Shown here in pieces: positions 17,201-24,054 of a stretch of DNA of 64,000 nucleotides (the first letter of the stretch is position 1; every line of letters begins with the position of its first letter). A model generated the notes under the pieces. It ran no database searches and was not told the DNA's origin. It saw only the letters and a list, made by a program, of their open reading frames with translations. The DNA lies in assembly GCF_003355475.1 (NCBI RefSeq), contig NZ_CP031356.1:1984001-2048000 (forward strand), written 5' to 3'. This DNA comes from Brachybacterium saurashtrense. GTDB lineage: Bacteria > Actinomycetota > Actinomycetes > Actinomycetales > Dermabacteraceae. The translations under genes and the position numbers were made by a program.

Positions 17201-17628
17201 AGTTCACCTCCTACCTGGACCGGGTCGCGGCGGAGCTGGACCGGCGCGAGGTGCGCTACGCCCACCTGGACGGCGCCACCCGGGACCGCGACGCGGCGGT
17301 GACCGGCTTCCGGGAGGGCGGAGCCCCGGTGTTCCTCATCTCGCTGAAGGCGGGCGGCTTCGGCCTCACGCTCACCGAGGCGGACTACGTGTTCCTGCTG
17401 GATCCGTGGTGGAACCCGGCCGCGGAGAACCAGGCGGTGGATCGTGCGCACCGCATCGGGCAGGAGCGCCAGGTGATGGTGTACCGCATGATCGCGGAGG
17501 ACACCATCGAGGAGAAGGTGCTGGCGCTGCAGCGCCGCAAGGCGGAGCTGTTCGACGCCCTCACCGACGGCGGGGAGGCGTTCCGCGCCGCGGTGACGGC
17601 TGAGGACCTGCGCGAGCTGCTCAGCTGA
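14293..17628 (+). CDS. SWIM zinc-finger / SNF2-family helicase
   Basis: This 1111-residue protein has an N-terminal SWIM zinc finger of the form CxC-x5-CxH (C97, C99, C105, H107), a long middle region with all-beta character, and a C-terminal SNF2 motor. Motor motifs are Walker A DDMGLGKT (near residue 673), the Walker B box DEAQ (LDEAQFVKN) instead of DEAH, ITGTPMEN (motif III) and QAVDRAHRIGQ (motif VI). Bacterial relatives are DNA- or RNA-polymerase-tracking ATPases of unclear role; RapA-like recycling and repair have been proposed for some. The 5' end faces glmM and the 3' end converges on the CoA-transferase gene. Confidence 0.9.
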   Translation: MPDPELLPRLLPSAISHHVGDRSAGRGLAAARAGRVSDLTWDAAAEVVSARVADETGVDAVPHRTEVELVEYAPDAVSLRFQAPGPGGLWRPRRSGCDCSAGESCLHVAATLYRLNELSTRAVEEAPPSEWRSVLRPLLGATPTRGGTAGGSTTAPKPLALRFDLEAGTSGSGASRHHRETATPAHVAAGAELWLGMRPLTRGRKGTWVKGDLSWRTFEYRQAGREYDAAHGEALTRLFAAASVERSYSSGAIEHLWLNAITSPLLWQSLEHARSAGVELLPGAGLAAIDLAAEGEVGLDLRADPATQDLAVRPRVRIGGQEAARGRVLGAAGVLDVQEAEDDALLTARVAPLNVSVPRALRGLLHRREPLVVPSAERSAFLEVAYPQLRGLTAITSEDDSIELPAARRPTLHLEAAYASGDRLALRWSWHYHDPDRRLPMDQRHGAHRDRAHEDAVIAEAMSLWPMDPTDAPELLSGTDTAHFTEHVLDDLAALDHVEVEITGTRHAYRELDGAPQVRVTQQAAPGKNDWFDLGFEITIEGRQIPFPSLFVALAQGSSRLLMPDRTYFSLDHPAFDALRELIREGEALAEWEPERQRISRFQLDLWDDLAEIAEETVAAEQWHRTAASLRTLEDAPAPSLPRGLDAALRPYQQEGFAWLATLFAHSLGGILADDMGLGKTVQTLALIARAREQEPQAPPFLVVAPASVVPVWRREAERFTPGLDVRVLEGTAASRGQDLASAMLGADIVVTSYAVLRLDEEQFAGRAVQGLVLDEAQFVKNRRSRTHRAAKGVLAPFRLAITGTPMENSLDDLWALMDLVSPGLLGTAIGFRKRYTLPVESGEHPERMALLRRRVRPFLLRRTKELVARELPEKQEEVLTVTLSPEHRAVYDSVLQRERKKVLGLIETDLDRSRFIVFRSLTLLRMMALDPALVDAEEYADVPSSKLAALFDRLEEVIGDGHRVLLFSQFTSYLDRVAAELDRREVRYAHLDGATRDRDAAVTGFREGGAPVFLISLKAGGFGLTLTEADYVFLLDPWWNPAAENQAVDRAHRIGQERQVMVYRMIAEDTIEEKVLALQRRKAELFDALTDGGEAFRAAVTAEDLRELLS

Positions 17629-17704
17629 GGGTGCGGCCCGGGCGCGCAGGCGCTCCGGCGGCCTGACGCCCGGGCGCCCCAGCGGCCCGACGCTCAGCCG
17701 CCCC

Positions 17705-17760
17705 GACGCCCAGACGCCCAGACGCCCAGACGCCCAGACGCCCAGACGCCCAGATTTTCA
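17705..17760. repeat. Octanucleotide tandem repeat (GACGCCCA x6)
   Basis: Six perfect copies of GACGCCCA run from 17705 to 17752, followed by a diverged seventh copy GATTTTCA that contains the stop codon of the CoA-transferase gene. Looser copies extend left to about 17660. Eight is not a multiple of three, so slippage would change any frame crossing it. Confidence 0.9.
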
Positions 17761-19095
17761 GCCATGCCACCGCGCGCGCTCGGCGCCGTCGGCGCCCACG
17801 TCCCGCTCCAGGGTGCGCCCGCCGACGGTGAGCGGCGGCGGGACCACCTCGAGAGTCCCGGCCCCGGAGGCCACCTGCCGGAGCGGCACCGGGAGCGCGG
17901 CGACCTCGCCCGACGGGGCGGGCAGGGCCAACAGCGTCCGCGCCGCGCCCAGCAGGCTCGCCCGCACGGTGACCGCACGACCGCGGGCCAGCGCGTCGAG
18001 CACGTGCGCGGCCAGGAGGTGCCCGGTGGCGTGGTCGAGGGCCTGCACCGGCAGCGCCCCCGGGCGCTCCTCGCTCCCGCAGCGCACCGCGATGCCGGTG
18101 GCGGCCTGCACGATCGAGTCGAAGCCCGCGCGCCCGCCCCAGGGGCCGTGCGTGCCCCAGGCGGAGAGCACGCCGAGCACGGAGTGCGGGGCGAGCTCCT
18201 CGAGGTCCGCGGGGCCGAGCCCGTGCCGGTCCAGGGCGCCGGGCCGGTAGCCGGTGAGGATCACGTCCGCCTCGGCGGCGAGGCGGCGCAGCCGCGCCCG
18301 CGCCTCCTCGCGGCGAAGGTCGAGCAGCGCCGACCGCACCCCCATCCCGGTGGAGAGGTGCTGATCGAGCAGCTCGGGCCGGTGCGGCGGGCCGAGGCGC
18401 AGCACCTCGGCGCCCAGGCAGGCGAGCAGCTGCGTGCAGGTGGGGCCCGCGATCACCCGGGTGAGGTCCAGCACCCGCACCCCCGCCAGCAGCTCTGCGT
18501 CCCCGCCGGCCGAGGGGTCCCCGGCCGAGGAGTCCCCGGCCGACGACTCGCCCGGCACGGTCCGTCGCCCCGCGGCCCCGGGGACCGCCGGCGGCAGCAT
18601 GCCGCGCTCCCCTCGGTCCACGAGCCCCGCCCAGGGCTCCTGCGCCGTGGCGCGGGCGTGGGGGTGTGCGCGCCACTGCGCCTCGTCGCGCACGGCCGCG
18701 GCGATCCCGCCGGCGGCGACCACCCGCTCCTCGACGTCGGCGGCGTCCCACCGGGCGATCGCCCGTTCCAGACCGGCCCGGTCCTCGACGTCCAGCACCG
18801 CGCGGAGCACCGCGGCGTGGTGGGGGTAGTTGCCGTGCAGGCGCACCCAGCCGTCGCGGGCGGCGACGAATCCCGAGAGCCCGCCCCAGGGCTGTGCGGG
18901 CCTGCCGTCGATCCGCAGGTGGTCGATCGCGGCGAAGGAGGCGGCGATCAGCGCGGGAGAGGTCTCGATCTCGACCTCGAGGTCGCGCGCGGCGGCCACG
19001 GCGCGGGCGGCGTCGCGCACCCGCTGCACGGCGTCCCGGGCGAGCGCCTCGGCGTCGAGCGCACCGCCCCACCAGCGCTGCTGCGGTGCGGGCAT
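17758..19095 (-). CDS. CaiB/BaiF-type (family III) CoA-transferase
   Basis: The 445-residue protein carries the family III CoA-transferase signature in its second half, starting near residue 205 (GVRVLDLTRVIAGPTCTQLLACLGAEVLRL), with the GYRPGALDRHGL and SAWGTHGPWGGRAGFDSIVQAATG segments. The N-terminal 200 residues look like a second, divergent copy ending in a Ser/Ala/Asp-rich linker (SSAGDSSAGDPSAGG), so the protein may be a pseudo-dimer. Such enzymes move CoA between acyl groups by a ternary mechanism; the substrate is unknown. ATG 19095 follows AGGAGGAG. The stop codon lies in the last unit of an octamer repeat. Confidence 0.82.
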   Translation of the reverse strand: MPAPQQRWWGGALDAEALARDAVQRVRDAARAVAAARDLEVEIETSPALIAASFAAIDHLRIDGRPAQPWGGLSGFVAARDGWVRLHGNYPHHAAVLRAVLDVEDRAGLERAIARWDAADVEERVVAAGGIAAAVRDEAQWRAHPHARATAQEPWAGLVDRGERGMLPPAVPGAAGRRTVPGESSAGDSSAGDPSAGGDAELLAGVRVLDLTRVIAGPTCTQLLACLGAEVLRLGPPHRPELLDQHLSTGMGVRSALLDLRREEARARLRRLAAEADVILTGYRPGALDRHGLGPADLEELAPHSVLGVLSAWGTHGPWGGRAGFDSIVQAATGIAVRCGSEERPGALPVQALDHATGHLLAAHVLDALARGRAVTVRASLLGAARTLLALPAPSGEVAALPVPLRQVASGAGTLEVVPPPLTVGGRTLERDVGADGAERARWHG

Positions 19096-19160
19096 GGGCT
19101 CCTCCTGGGGGCGGGGACGTGCTCGAGCCTAGCGCCCGGCCCGCTCGCCCCCGGATGCAC

Positions 19161-19195
19161 GCACGGCCCCCGACCAGAGCGGTCGGGGGCCGTGC
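19161..19195. terminator. Terminator of the rplM-rpsI operon
   Basis: A perfect 15-bp inverted repeat (arms starting GCACGGCCCCCGACC) with a five-base AGAGC loop lies 37 bases downstream of the rpsI stop. It has no long T-tract, as is frequent in actinobacteria. Confidence 0.8.
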
Positions 19196-19231
19196 GGGCA
19201 CGTGATCCGCGGAGCGATGCTCCGCGCCGGA

Positions 19232-19732
19232 TCAGCGCTTGGAGTACTGCGGCGCCTTGCGGGCCTTCTTGAGGCCTGCCTTCTTGCGCTCGATGATGCG
19301 GTCGTCACGACGCAGGAAGCCGGCCTTCTTCAGGGTCGGACGGTTGTTCTCCTCGTCGATCTGGTTCAGCGCACGCGACACGCCGAGGCGCACCGCACCG
19401 GCCTGGCCGGACGGGCCGCCGCCGGTGAGGCGCACGATCACGTCGAAGCGGCCCTGGAGGTCGAGGACCGTGAACGGGTCGTTGATCTCCTGCTGGTGCA
19501 GCTTGTTCGGGAAGTAGTCCTCGATGGTGCGGCCGTTGATGGTCCACTGGCCGGAGCCGGGGATCAGGCGCACGCGGGCGATGGCGCGCTTGCGGCGGCC
19601 GGTGCCGTAGCCGGGCGCGGTCGCGGACTGACCGGCGCCCACGGCGGCCTCGCCGGTGGACTCGGTGGTGTAGCTCTCCGGGGCGGACTCGTCGGTCACG
19701 GCCTCGAGGGTCTCGGGGGTGGTCTCAGTCAC
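19232..19732 (-). CDS. rpsI: 30S ribosomal protein S9
   Basis: S9 contacts the P-site tRNA through its C-terminal tail, here ending KAPQYSKR with the conserved SKR. The conserved core begins near residue 40 ([14 protein letters not shown]) and includes [10 protein letters not shown] and the [12 protein letters not shown] motif. At 166 residues it has an acidic, Thr/Glu-rich N-terminal extension of about 38 residues, common in actinobacterial S9. It lies 51 bases downstream of rplM in the usual two-gene operon. Confidence 0.97.
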   Translation of the reverse strand: MTETTPETLEAVTDESAPESYTTESTGEAAVGAGQSATAPGYGTGRRKRAIARVRLIPGSGQWTINGRTIEDYFPNKLHQQEINDPFTVLDLQGRFDVIVRLTGGGPSGQAGAVRLGVSRALNQIDEENNRPTLKKAGFLRRDDRIIERKKAGLKKARKAPQYSKR

Positions 19733-19783
19733 GGTTCTCCTTGATTGTTCCGTGCGGCAGGGCGGAGTGGCGGGAGCCCCCGC

Positions 19784-20227
19784 TTACTGCGCCACCTGAT
19801 CGATGGTGAAGGGGACAGGCTGCTGAGCGGCGTGGGGGTGCTCGGCACCCGAGTACACCTTGAGCTTCTTCAGCTGCTGATCAGCCAGCTTGTTCTTAGG
19901 GAGCATGCCGCGGATGGCCTTCTCCACCGCACGCTCCGGGTTCTTCTCGAGCAGCTCGGAGTAGGGGATGCCGCGGAGACCGCCGGGGTAGCCGGAATGG
20001 CGGTAGGCGAGCTTCGCCTCCCGCTTGTTGCCGGTCAGGGCGACCTTGTCAGCGTTGATGATGATCACGAAGTCGCCTGCATCCACGTGGGGTGCGAAGA
20101 CCGGCTTGTGCTTTCCCCGCAGCAGCTGGGCAGCCTGGGAAGCGAGCCGGCCGAGGACGACATCCGTTGCGTCGATGACGTACCAGGAACGCTCGACATC
20201 GCCGGGCTTCGGGGTGAACGTACGCAC
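19784..20227 (-). CDS. rplM: 50S ribosomal protein L13
   Basis: The 147-residue L13 starts [15 protein letters not shown] and holds the family signature around [10 protein letters not shown] and [19 protein letters not shown] 20227 is selected because it matches the family N-terminus and AGAAGG stands five bases before it; the frame is open further upstream without homology. L13 initiates 50S assembly. It is first in the rplM-rpsI operon, behind a leader of about 220 bases. Confidence 0.96.
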   Translation of the reverse strand: MRTFTPKPGDVERSWYVIDATDVVLGRLASQAAQLLRGKHKPVFAPHVDAGDFVIIINADKVALTGNKREAKLAYRHSGYPGGLRGIPYSELLEKNPERAVEKAIRGMLPKNKLADQQLKKLKVYSGAEHPHAAQQPVPFTIDQVAQ

Positions 20228-20453
20228 TCGTGCCTTCTTCTCTCGTCGGAGTGCCCGTCGAGCGGTCTGCTCGCGGGCACAGTTCGATGGACCGTGGACA
20301 CGCTTCCTCGGAAAAAGCATGACCTGATTCGTCGAGCCCGTCCCGTTCCGCCTACGACGCGGCGACGGTCCTGGGTGCGGGTGAGACCCCTCCTCGCGCC
20401 AGAGGTTGCTCAGGCAGCGGAGTCGGGCACGCACCGAGGCACGACGACGGCTC

Positions 20454-20483
20454 AGGCTATCCGCTCGCACTGGCCAGGGTCAA
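20454..20483 (-). promoter_or_regulatory. Promoter of rplM-rpsI
   Basis: On the minus strand TTGACC (20483-20478), an 18-base spacer and TAGCCT (20459-20454) form a good sigma-70-type promoter. Transcription would start near 20447, giving a leader of about 220 bases before rplM, long enough for autogenous control, although no known L13 leader structure was recognised. Confidence 0.6.
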
Positions 20484-20498
20484 CGCGGCGGCGGGCTC

Positions 20499-20526
20499 CG
20501 CCGACGTGGCCTCGCCCACGTCGGCG
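20499..20526. terminator. Hairpin downstream of truA
   Basis: An 11-bp perfect stem (CGCCGACGTGG / CCACGTCGGCG) with a six-base loop lies about 95 bases after the truA stop and just before the rplM promoter. It probably ends the truA transcript. A weaker hairpin (20569-20586) lies nearer truA. Confidence 0.55.
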
Positions 20527-20620
20527 CCGGCGCGAGCGCGGGGGCACCGACGCACGCGGCGTCCTGGACTCCCGGCGGGTCGGGAGCGGCGCAGGGCCCG
20601 GACGCCGGGAGGGGACGGGG

Positions 20621-21520
20621 TCAGGGCCCCTCGGCCGGCAGCGGACTGCGCAGGGTGCGGGTGCGGGCGGCCCAGGCGGCGAGCTCCTCGTCCGGAGGAT
20701 AGGCGACGTGGTCGAGGGTGAGCCCCTGCGGCGGGCACAGCGGCGCGGCGCCGGCGCCGTCGCGGGTGGAGGCCTCCCGGGTGCGGGCGGCGAGCACCTC
20801 GGCGGGCCAGCTCTCCGGGCGGCGCCCCTCCCCCACACCCAGCAGGGCGCCCACCAGGGAGCGCACCATGTGGTGGCAGAAGGCGTCGGCGACGACGGTC
20901 GCGACGATCAGGCCCTCGTCGGCCCGCCCCTCCCCGGGCCGCTCCCACCGCAGCTCGCGCAGCTCGCGCACCGTGGTCGCACCCTCGCGCGGGCGGCAGA
21001 AGGAGAGGAAGTCGTGCTCGCCGAGCAGGGGCGCGCTGGCGCGCGCCATCGCCTCGACGTCCAGCGGCCGACGGTGCCGCAGCACGTCCCGCCGCAGCGG
21101 GTCGTGGGCGGCGGGGCCGTCCGAGATGCGGTAGCGGTAGCGGCGCCACTGCGCGCCGAAGCGGGCGTCGAAGTCCGCGGGCACCTCCCGGGCCACGTGG
21201 ACCACCACGTCCTCCGGCAGCACGCCGGCCAGACGGCTGACCAGCGCCTCGACGGGAGCGCGGTCCGAGCGGCCGGGGAGGGTGGCGAGCACGCTGCGCG
21301 GCAGATCGAGGTGGCACACCTGGCCCCGCGCGTGCACGCCCGCGTCGGTGCGCCCGGCGACGGTGACCCGGGAGGGGACGCGGGCGATGCGCCCCAGCGC
21401 CTTCTCCAGCTCGCCCTGGACGGTGCGCTGGCCGGGCTGGGCGGCCCAGCCGTGGAAGTCGGTGCCGTCGTAGGAGAGGTCCAGGCGCAGCCGGGCGGTG
21501 TCGGGGTGATGCTCGGACAT
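20621..21520 (-). CDS. truA: tRNA pseudouridine(38-40) synthase
   Basis: TruA isomerises uridines 38-40 in the tRNA anticodon stem. The 299-residue protein has LSYDGTDFHGWAAQPG (15-30), the catalytic aspartate D59 in GRTDAGVHA, and the RRYRYRI and FCHHMVRSLVGALLGVGEG motifs of the family. ATG 21520 starts just before the first conserved strand. Its frame is open far upstream, but that stretch is antisense to purD and has no homology. It faces purD across about 210 bases. Confidence 0.95.
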   Translation of the reverse strand: MSEHHPDTARLRLDLSYDGTDFHGWAAQPGQRTVQGELEKALGRIARVPSRVTVAGRTDAGVHARGQVCHLDLPRSVLATLPGRSDRAPVEALVSRLAGVLPEDVVVHVAREVPADFDARFGAQWRRYRYRISDGPAAHDPLRRDVLRHRRPLDVEAMARASAPLLGEHDFLSFCRPREGATTVRELRELRWERPGEGRADEGLIVATVVADAFCHHMVRSLVGALLGVGEGRRPESWPAEVLAARTREASTRDGAGAAPLCPPQGLTLDHVAYPPDEELAAWAARTRTLRSPLPAEGP

Positions 21521-21721
21521 GCGCTCGATCGTAACGGCAGGCCGCTCCTCGCCGGATCCCGCCGGCGGACCCCGCAAAGGGATCCCCGGGGGCCTCGGAG
21601 AGACCTCGGAGAGACCTCGCCGGCGGACCCTGCTGCCGGATCCCCCGCGCGGGTGCCACGCGGGGTCTCCCGGGCCGGTGGCCGCACTGCGGTCAGCTCG
21701 GCGGCGCCGCGGCGCGCTCTG

Positions 21722-21727
21722 TACGCT
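21722..21727 (+). promoter_or_regulatory. Leaderless -10 element of purD
   Basis: TACGCT lies seven bases before the purD GTG at 21735, with no Shine-Dalgarno between, which fits a leaderless transcript. Confidence 0.5.
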
Positions 21728-21734
21728 GGCCCGC

Positions 21735-23039
21735 GTGAAGATCCTCGTCCTCGGCTCCGGAGGCCGCGAGCACGCGATCACCCGTCGCCTCGCCGCCGAC
21801 CGCCCCGCCCCCGAGCTGCACGTCGCCCCCGGCAACCCCGGGATCGCGCAGCTCGCCACCTGCCACGACGTCTCCGTCGCGGACCTCGACGGCCAGGTGC
21901 GCCTGGCCGAGGAGCTGCGCCCGGACCTGGTGGTGATCGGTCCCGAGGCGCCCCTGGTCGCGGGCGCCGCGGATCGCCTGCGCGCGGCGGGGTTCGACGT
22001 GTTCGGACCGTCGGCGGAGGCGGCGCGCCTGGAGGGCTCGAAGTCCTGGGCCAAGGAGATCATGGCCGCGGCCGGGGTGCCCACCGCCGCCTCGGTCACG
22101 GTGACGGACCCGGCCGAGCTCGCCGCCGGCCTGGACCGGGTGAACCCGCTGGGCGACGTGCCCTTCGTGGTGAAGGCCGACGGCCTCGCGGCCGGCAAGG
22201 GCGTGGTGGTCACCGAGGACCGCGCCGCCGCGGTCGCGCACGCCGAGTCGGTGCTGGAGGCGGGCGGCCAGGTGGTGCTCGAGGAGTACCTCGACGGCCC
22301 CGAGGTGTCGCTGTTCTGCGTGAGCGACGGCACCCGCGTGGTGCCGCTCGCCCCCGCCCAGGACTTCAAGCGCGCGCTGGACGACGACCAGGGCCCGAAC
22401 ACGGGCGGCATGGGCGCCTACTCCCCCCTCCCCTGGGCCCCCGAGGGCCTCGTCGAGGACGTGGTGGAGACGGTGGCACGGCCCACGATCGCCGAGCTCG
22501 CCGACCGTGGCATCCCCTTCGTGGGCATCCTCTACTGCGGCCTCGCCCTCACCTCCCGCGGGCTGCGGGTGGTGGAGTTCAATGCCCGCTTCGGCGATCC
22601 CGAGACCCAGGTGGTGCTCGAGCGCCTCGACACCCCGTTCGCGCCGCTGCTGCGGGCCGCGGCCCGCGGAGAGCTGGCCGAGAAGTCCGACGGCTCTGCG
22701 CTGCGCTGGAGCGAGGACGCCGTGGTCACCGTGGTGGTGGCGTCCGCCGGCTATCCGGCCTCCGCCCGCACCGGCGATCCGCTCACCGGGATCGAGGCGT
22801 GCGAGGAGCGCGGCGCCCACGTGATCCACGCCGGCACCGCCGAGGTGGACGGGGCGCTGGTGAGCGCCGGCGGCCGGGTCCTGTCCGTGGTGGCCCGCGG
22901 CACGGACCTCGAGCAGGCCCGCACCCGAGCGCTCGAGGCCGCCGAGCAGATCGTGCTCGAGGGCAGCCAGCATCGCACCGACATCGCCCGCCGCGCCGCC
23001 GCGGACGCCCGGGCCGCCGCCGAGGAGGCGCACCAGTGA
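21735..23039 (+). CDS. purD: Phosphoribosylamine--glycine ligase
   Basis: PurD (GAR synthetase) makes glycinamide ribonucleotide, step two of purine synthesis. The 434-residue product begins KILVLGSGGREHA, contains the ATP-grasp segments VVKADGLAAGKGV and LEEYLDGPEVSLF, the family loop QDFKRALDDDQGPNTGGMGAYSP, and the metal-binding FNARFGDPETQVVL. GTG 21735 fits the family N-terminus exactly. It overlaps purC by four bases (GTGA). Confidence 0.97.
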   Translation: MKILVLGSGGREHAITRRLAADRPAPELHVAPGNPGIAQLATCHDVSVADLDGQVRLAEELRPDLVVIGPEAPLVAGAADRLRAAGFDVFGPSAEAARLEGSKSWAKEIMAAAGVPTAASVTVTDPAELAAGLDRVNPLGDVPFVVKADGLAAGKGVVVTEDRAAAVAHAESVLEAGGQVVLEEYLDGPEVSLFCVSDGTRVVPLAPAQDFKRALDDDQGPNTGGMGAYSPLPWAPEGLVEDVVETVARPTIAELADRGIPFVGILYCGLALTSRGLRVVEFNARFGDPETQVVLERLDTPFAPLLRAAARGELAEKSDGSALRWSEDAVVTVVVASAGYPASARTGDPLTGIEACEERGAHVIHAGTAEVDGALVSAGGRVLSVVARGTDLEQARTRALEAAEQIVLEGSQHRTDIARRAAADARAAAEEAHQ

Positions 23040-23950
23040 CCACCGCCACCGCACCGCTGATCGAGGCCCCGCAGCTGCCGGGCTGGGACCACGTGGTCTC
23101 CGGCAAGGTCCGGGAGCTGTACGTCCCGGCGGGCGTGGAGCCCTCGTCGGCCGAGGAGGTGCTGGTGGTCGCGACCGACCGCATCAGCGCCTACGACCAC
23201 TCCCTGCAGCCCGGCATCCCGGACAAGGGCCGCCTGCTCACGGGCATCAGCCTGTTCTGGTTCGACCAGCTGGCGGACATCGTCCCCCACCACGTGCTCT
23301 CCGGTGACGACGTGCCCGAGGCCGTGGCAGGGCGCGCCCTGCGCTGCCGCGGCCTGGACATGGTGGCGCTGGAGTGCATCGCCCGCGGGCACCTCACCGG
23401 CTCGGGCCTGGCCGACTACCGCGCCGGCGGGTCCGTGGGCGGGCACGTGCTGCCGGCGGGTCTCGTGGAGGCCTCCCGCCTGGAGCCGGCGATCTTCACC
23501 CCGTCCACGAAGGCGGGACCCGGCGAGCACGACGAGAACATCACCGTGGCCCAGGCCCGGGAGCTGCTGGGCGAGGAGCTCACCGCGCAGCTCGAATCCC
23601 TCACCCTGGCGGTGTTCGAGCGGGCGCGGCGGATCGCGGCCGAGCGCGGCATCATCCTCGCGGACACCAAGCTCGAGTTCGGCCGCTCCCGCGTGGACGG
23701 GACGCTGATGCTCGGCGACGAGGTGCTCACCCCCGATTCCAGCCGGTTCTGGTCCGCGGACGAGCACGTGCCCGGCCGCACCCCGCCCAGCCTGGACAAG
23801 CAGTTCGTGCGGGACTGGCTCACCTCCGCCGCCTCCGGCTGGTCGAAGGGCTCCGCCCTGCCGCCGCCGGTGCTGCCGGACGAGGTCGTCGCCCAGACCC
23901 GCGCCCGCTACGTGGAGGCCTACGAGCGCCTCACCGGCGAGAGCTTCTGA
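23036..23950 (+). CDS. purC: Phosphoribosylaminoimidazole-succinocarboxamide synthase
   Basis: PurC (SAICAR synthetase) joins CAIR and aspartate with ATP. The 304-residue protein is of the longer type, with VSGKVRELY (20-28), ATDRISAYDHSLQPGIPDKG, the ECIARGHLTGSGLADY segment, KAGPGEHDENIT and LADTKLEFG. The start GTG lies within the purD stop. Downstream, 104 bases of very GC-rich sequence separate it from the convergent ECF gene. Confidence 0.97.
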   Translation: MTTATAPLIEAPQLPGWDHVVSGKVRELYVPAGVEPSSAEEVLVVATDRISAYDHSLQPGIPDKGRLLTGISLFWFDQLADIVPHHVLSGDDVPEAVAGRALRCRGLDMVALECIARGHLTGSGLADYRAGGSVGGHVLPAGLVEASRLEPAIFTPSTKAGPGEHDENITVAQARELLGEELTAQLESLTLAVFERARRIAAERGIILADTKLEFGRSRVDGTLMLGDEVLTPDSSRFWSADEHVPGRTPPSLDKQFVRDWLTSAASGWSKGSALPPPVLPDEVVAQTRARYVEAYERLTGESF

Positions 23951-24054
23951 CTCGGCCGGCTGGGTCCCGGCCAGGCCGAGCCCGGGCCGACGGGGCCCGA
24001 GCCGGCTGAGGCCGGGCCGACCGCGCCCGGGCCTGCGGCGCCCGGACCGACGGT

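Noticed and set aside
14260..17451. Open frame of over 1000 codons antisense to the SNF2 gene
   Set aside because: His/Gln/Gly/Arg-rich, low-complexity translation without domains; a by-product of GC-rich third positions opposite a well-supported gene.
14293..17628. Part of a phage-defence island (DISARM- or Brex-like helicase)
   Set aside because: Neighbours are glmM and a CoA-transferase; no methylase, nuclease or other defence gene is near.
20228..20620. A protein-coding gene between rplM and truA
   Set aside because: Open frames here are Arg/Pro/Gly-rich shadows; the region holds a clear promoter and a terminator hairpin instead.
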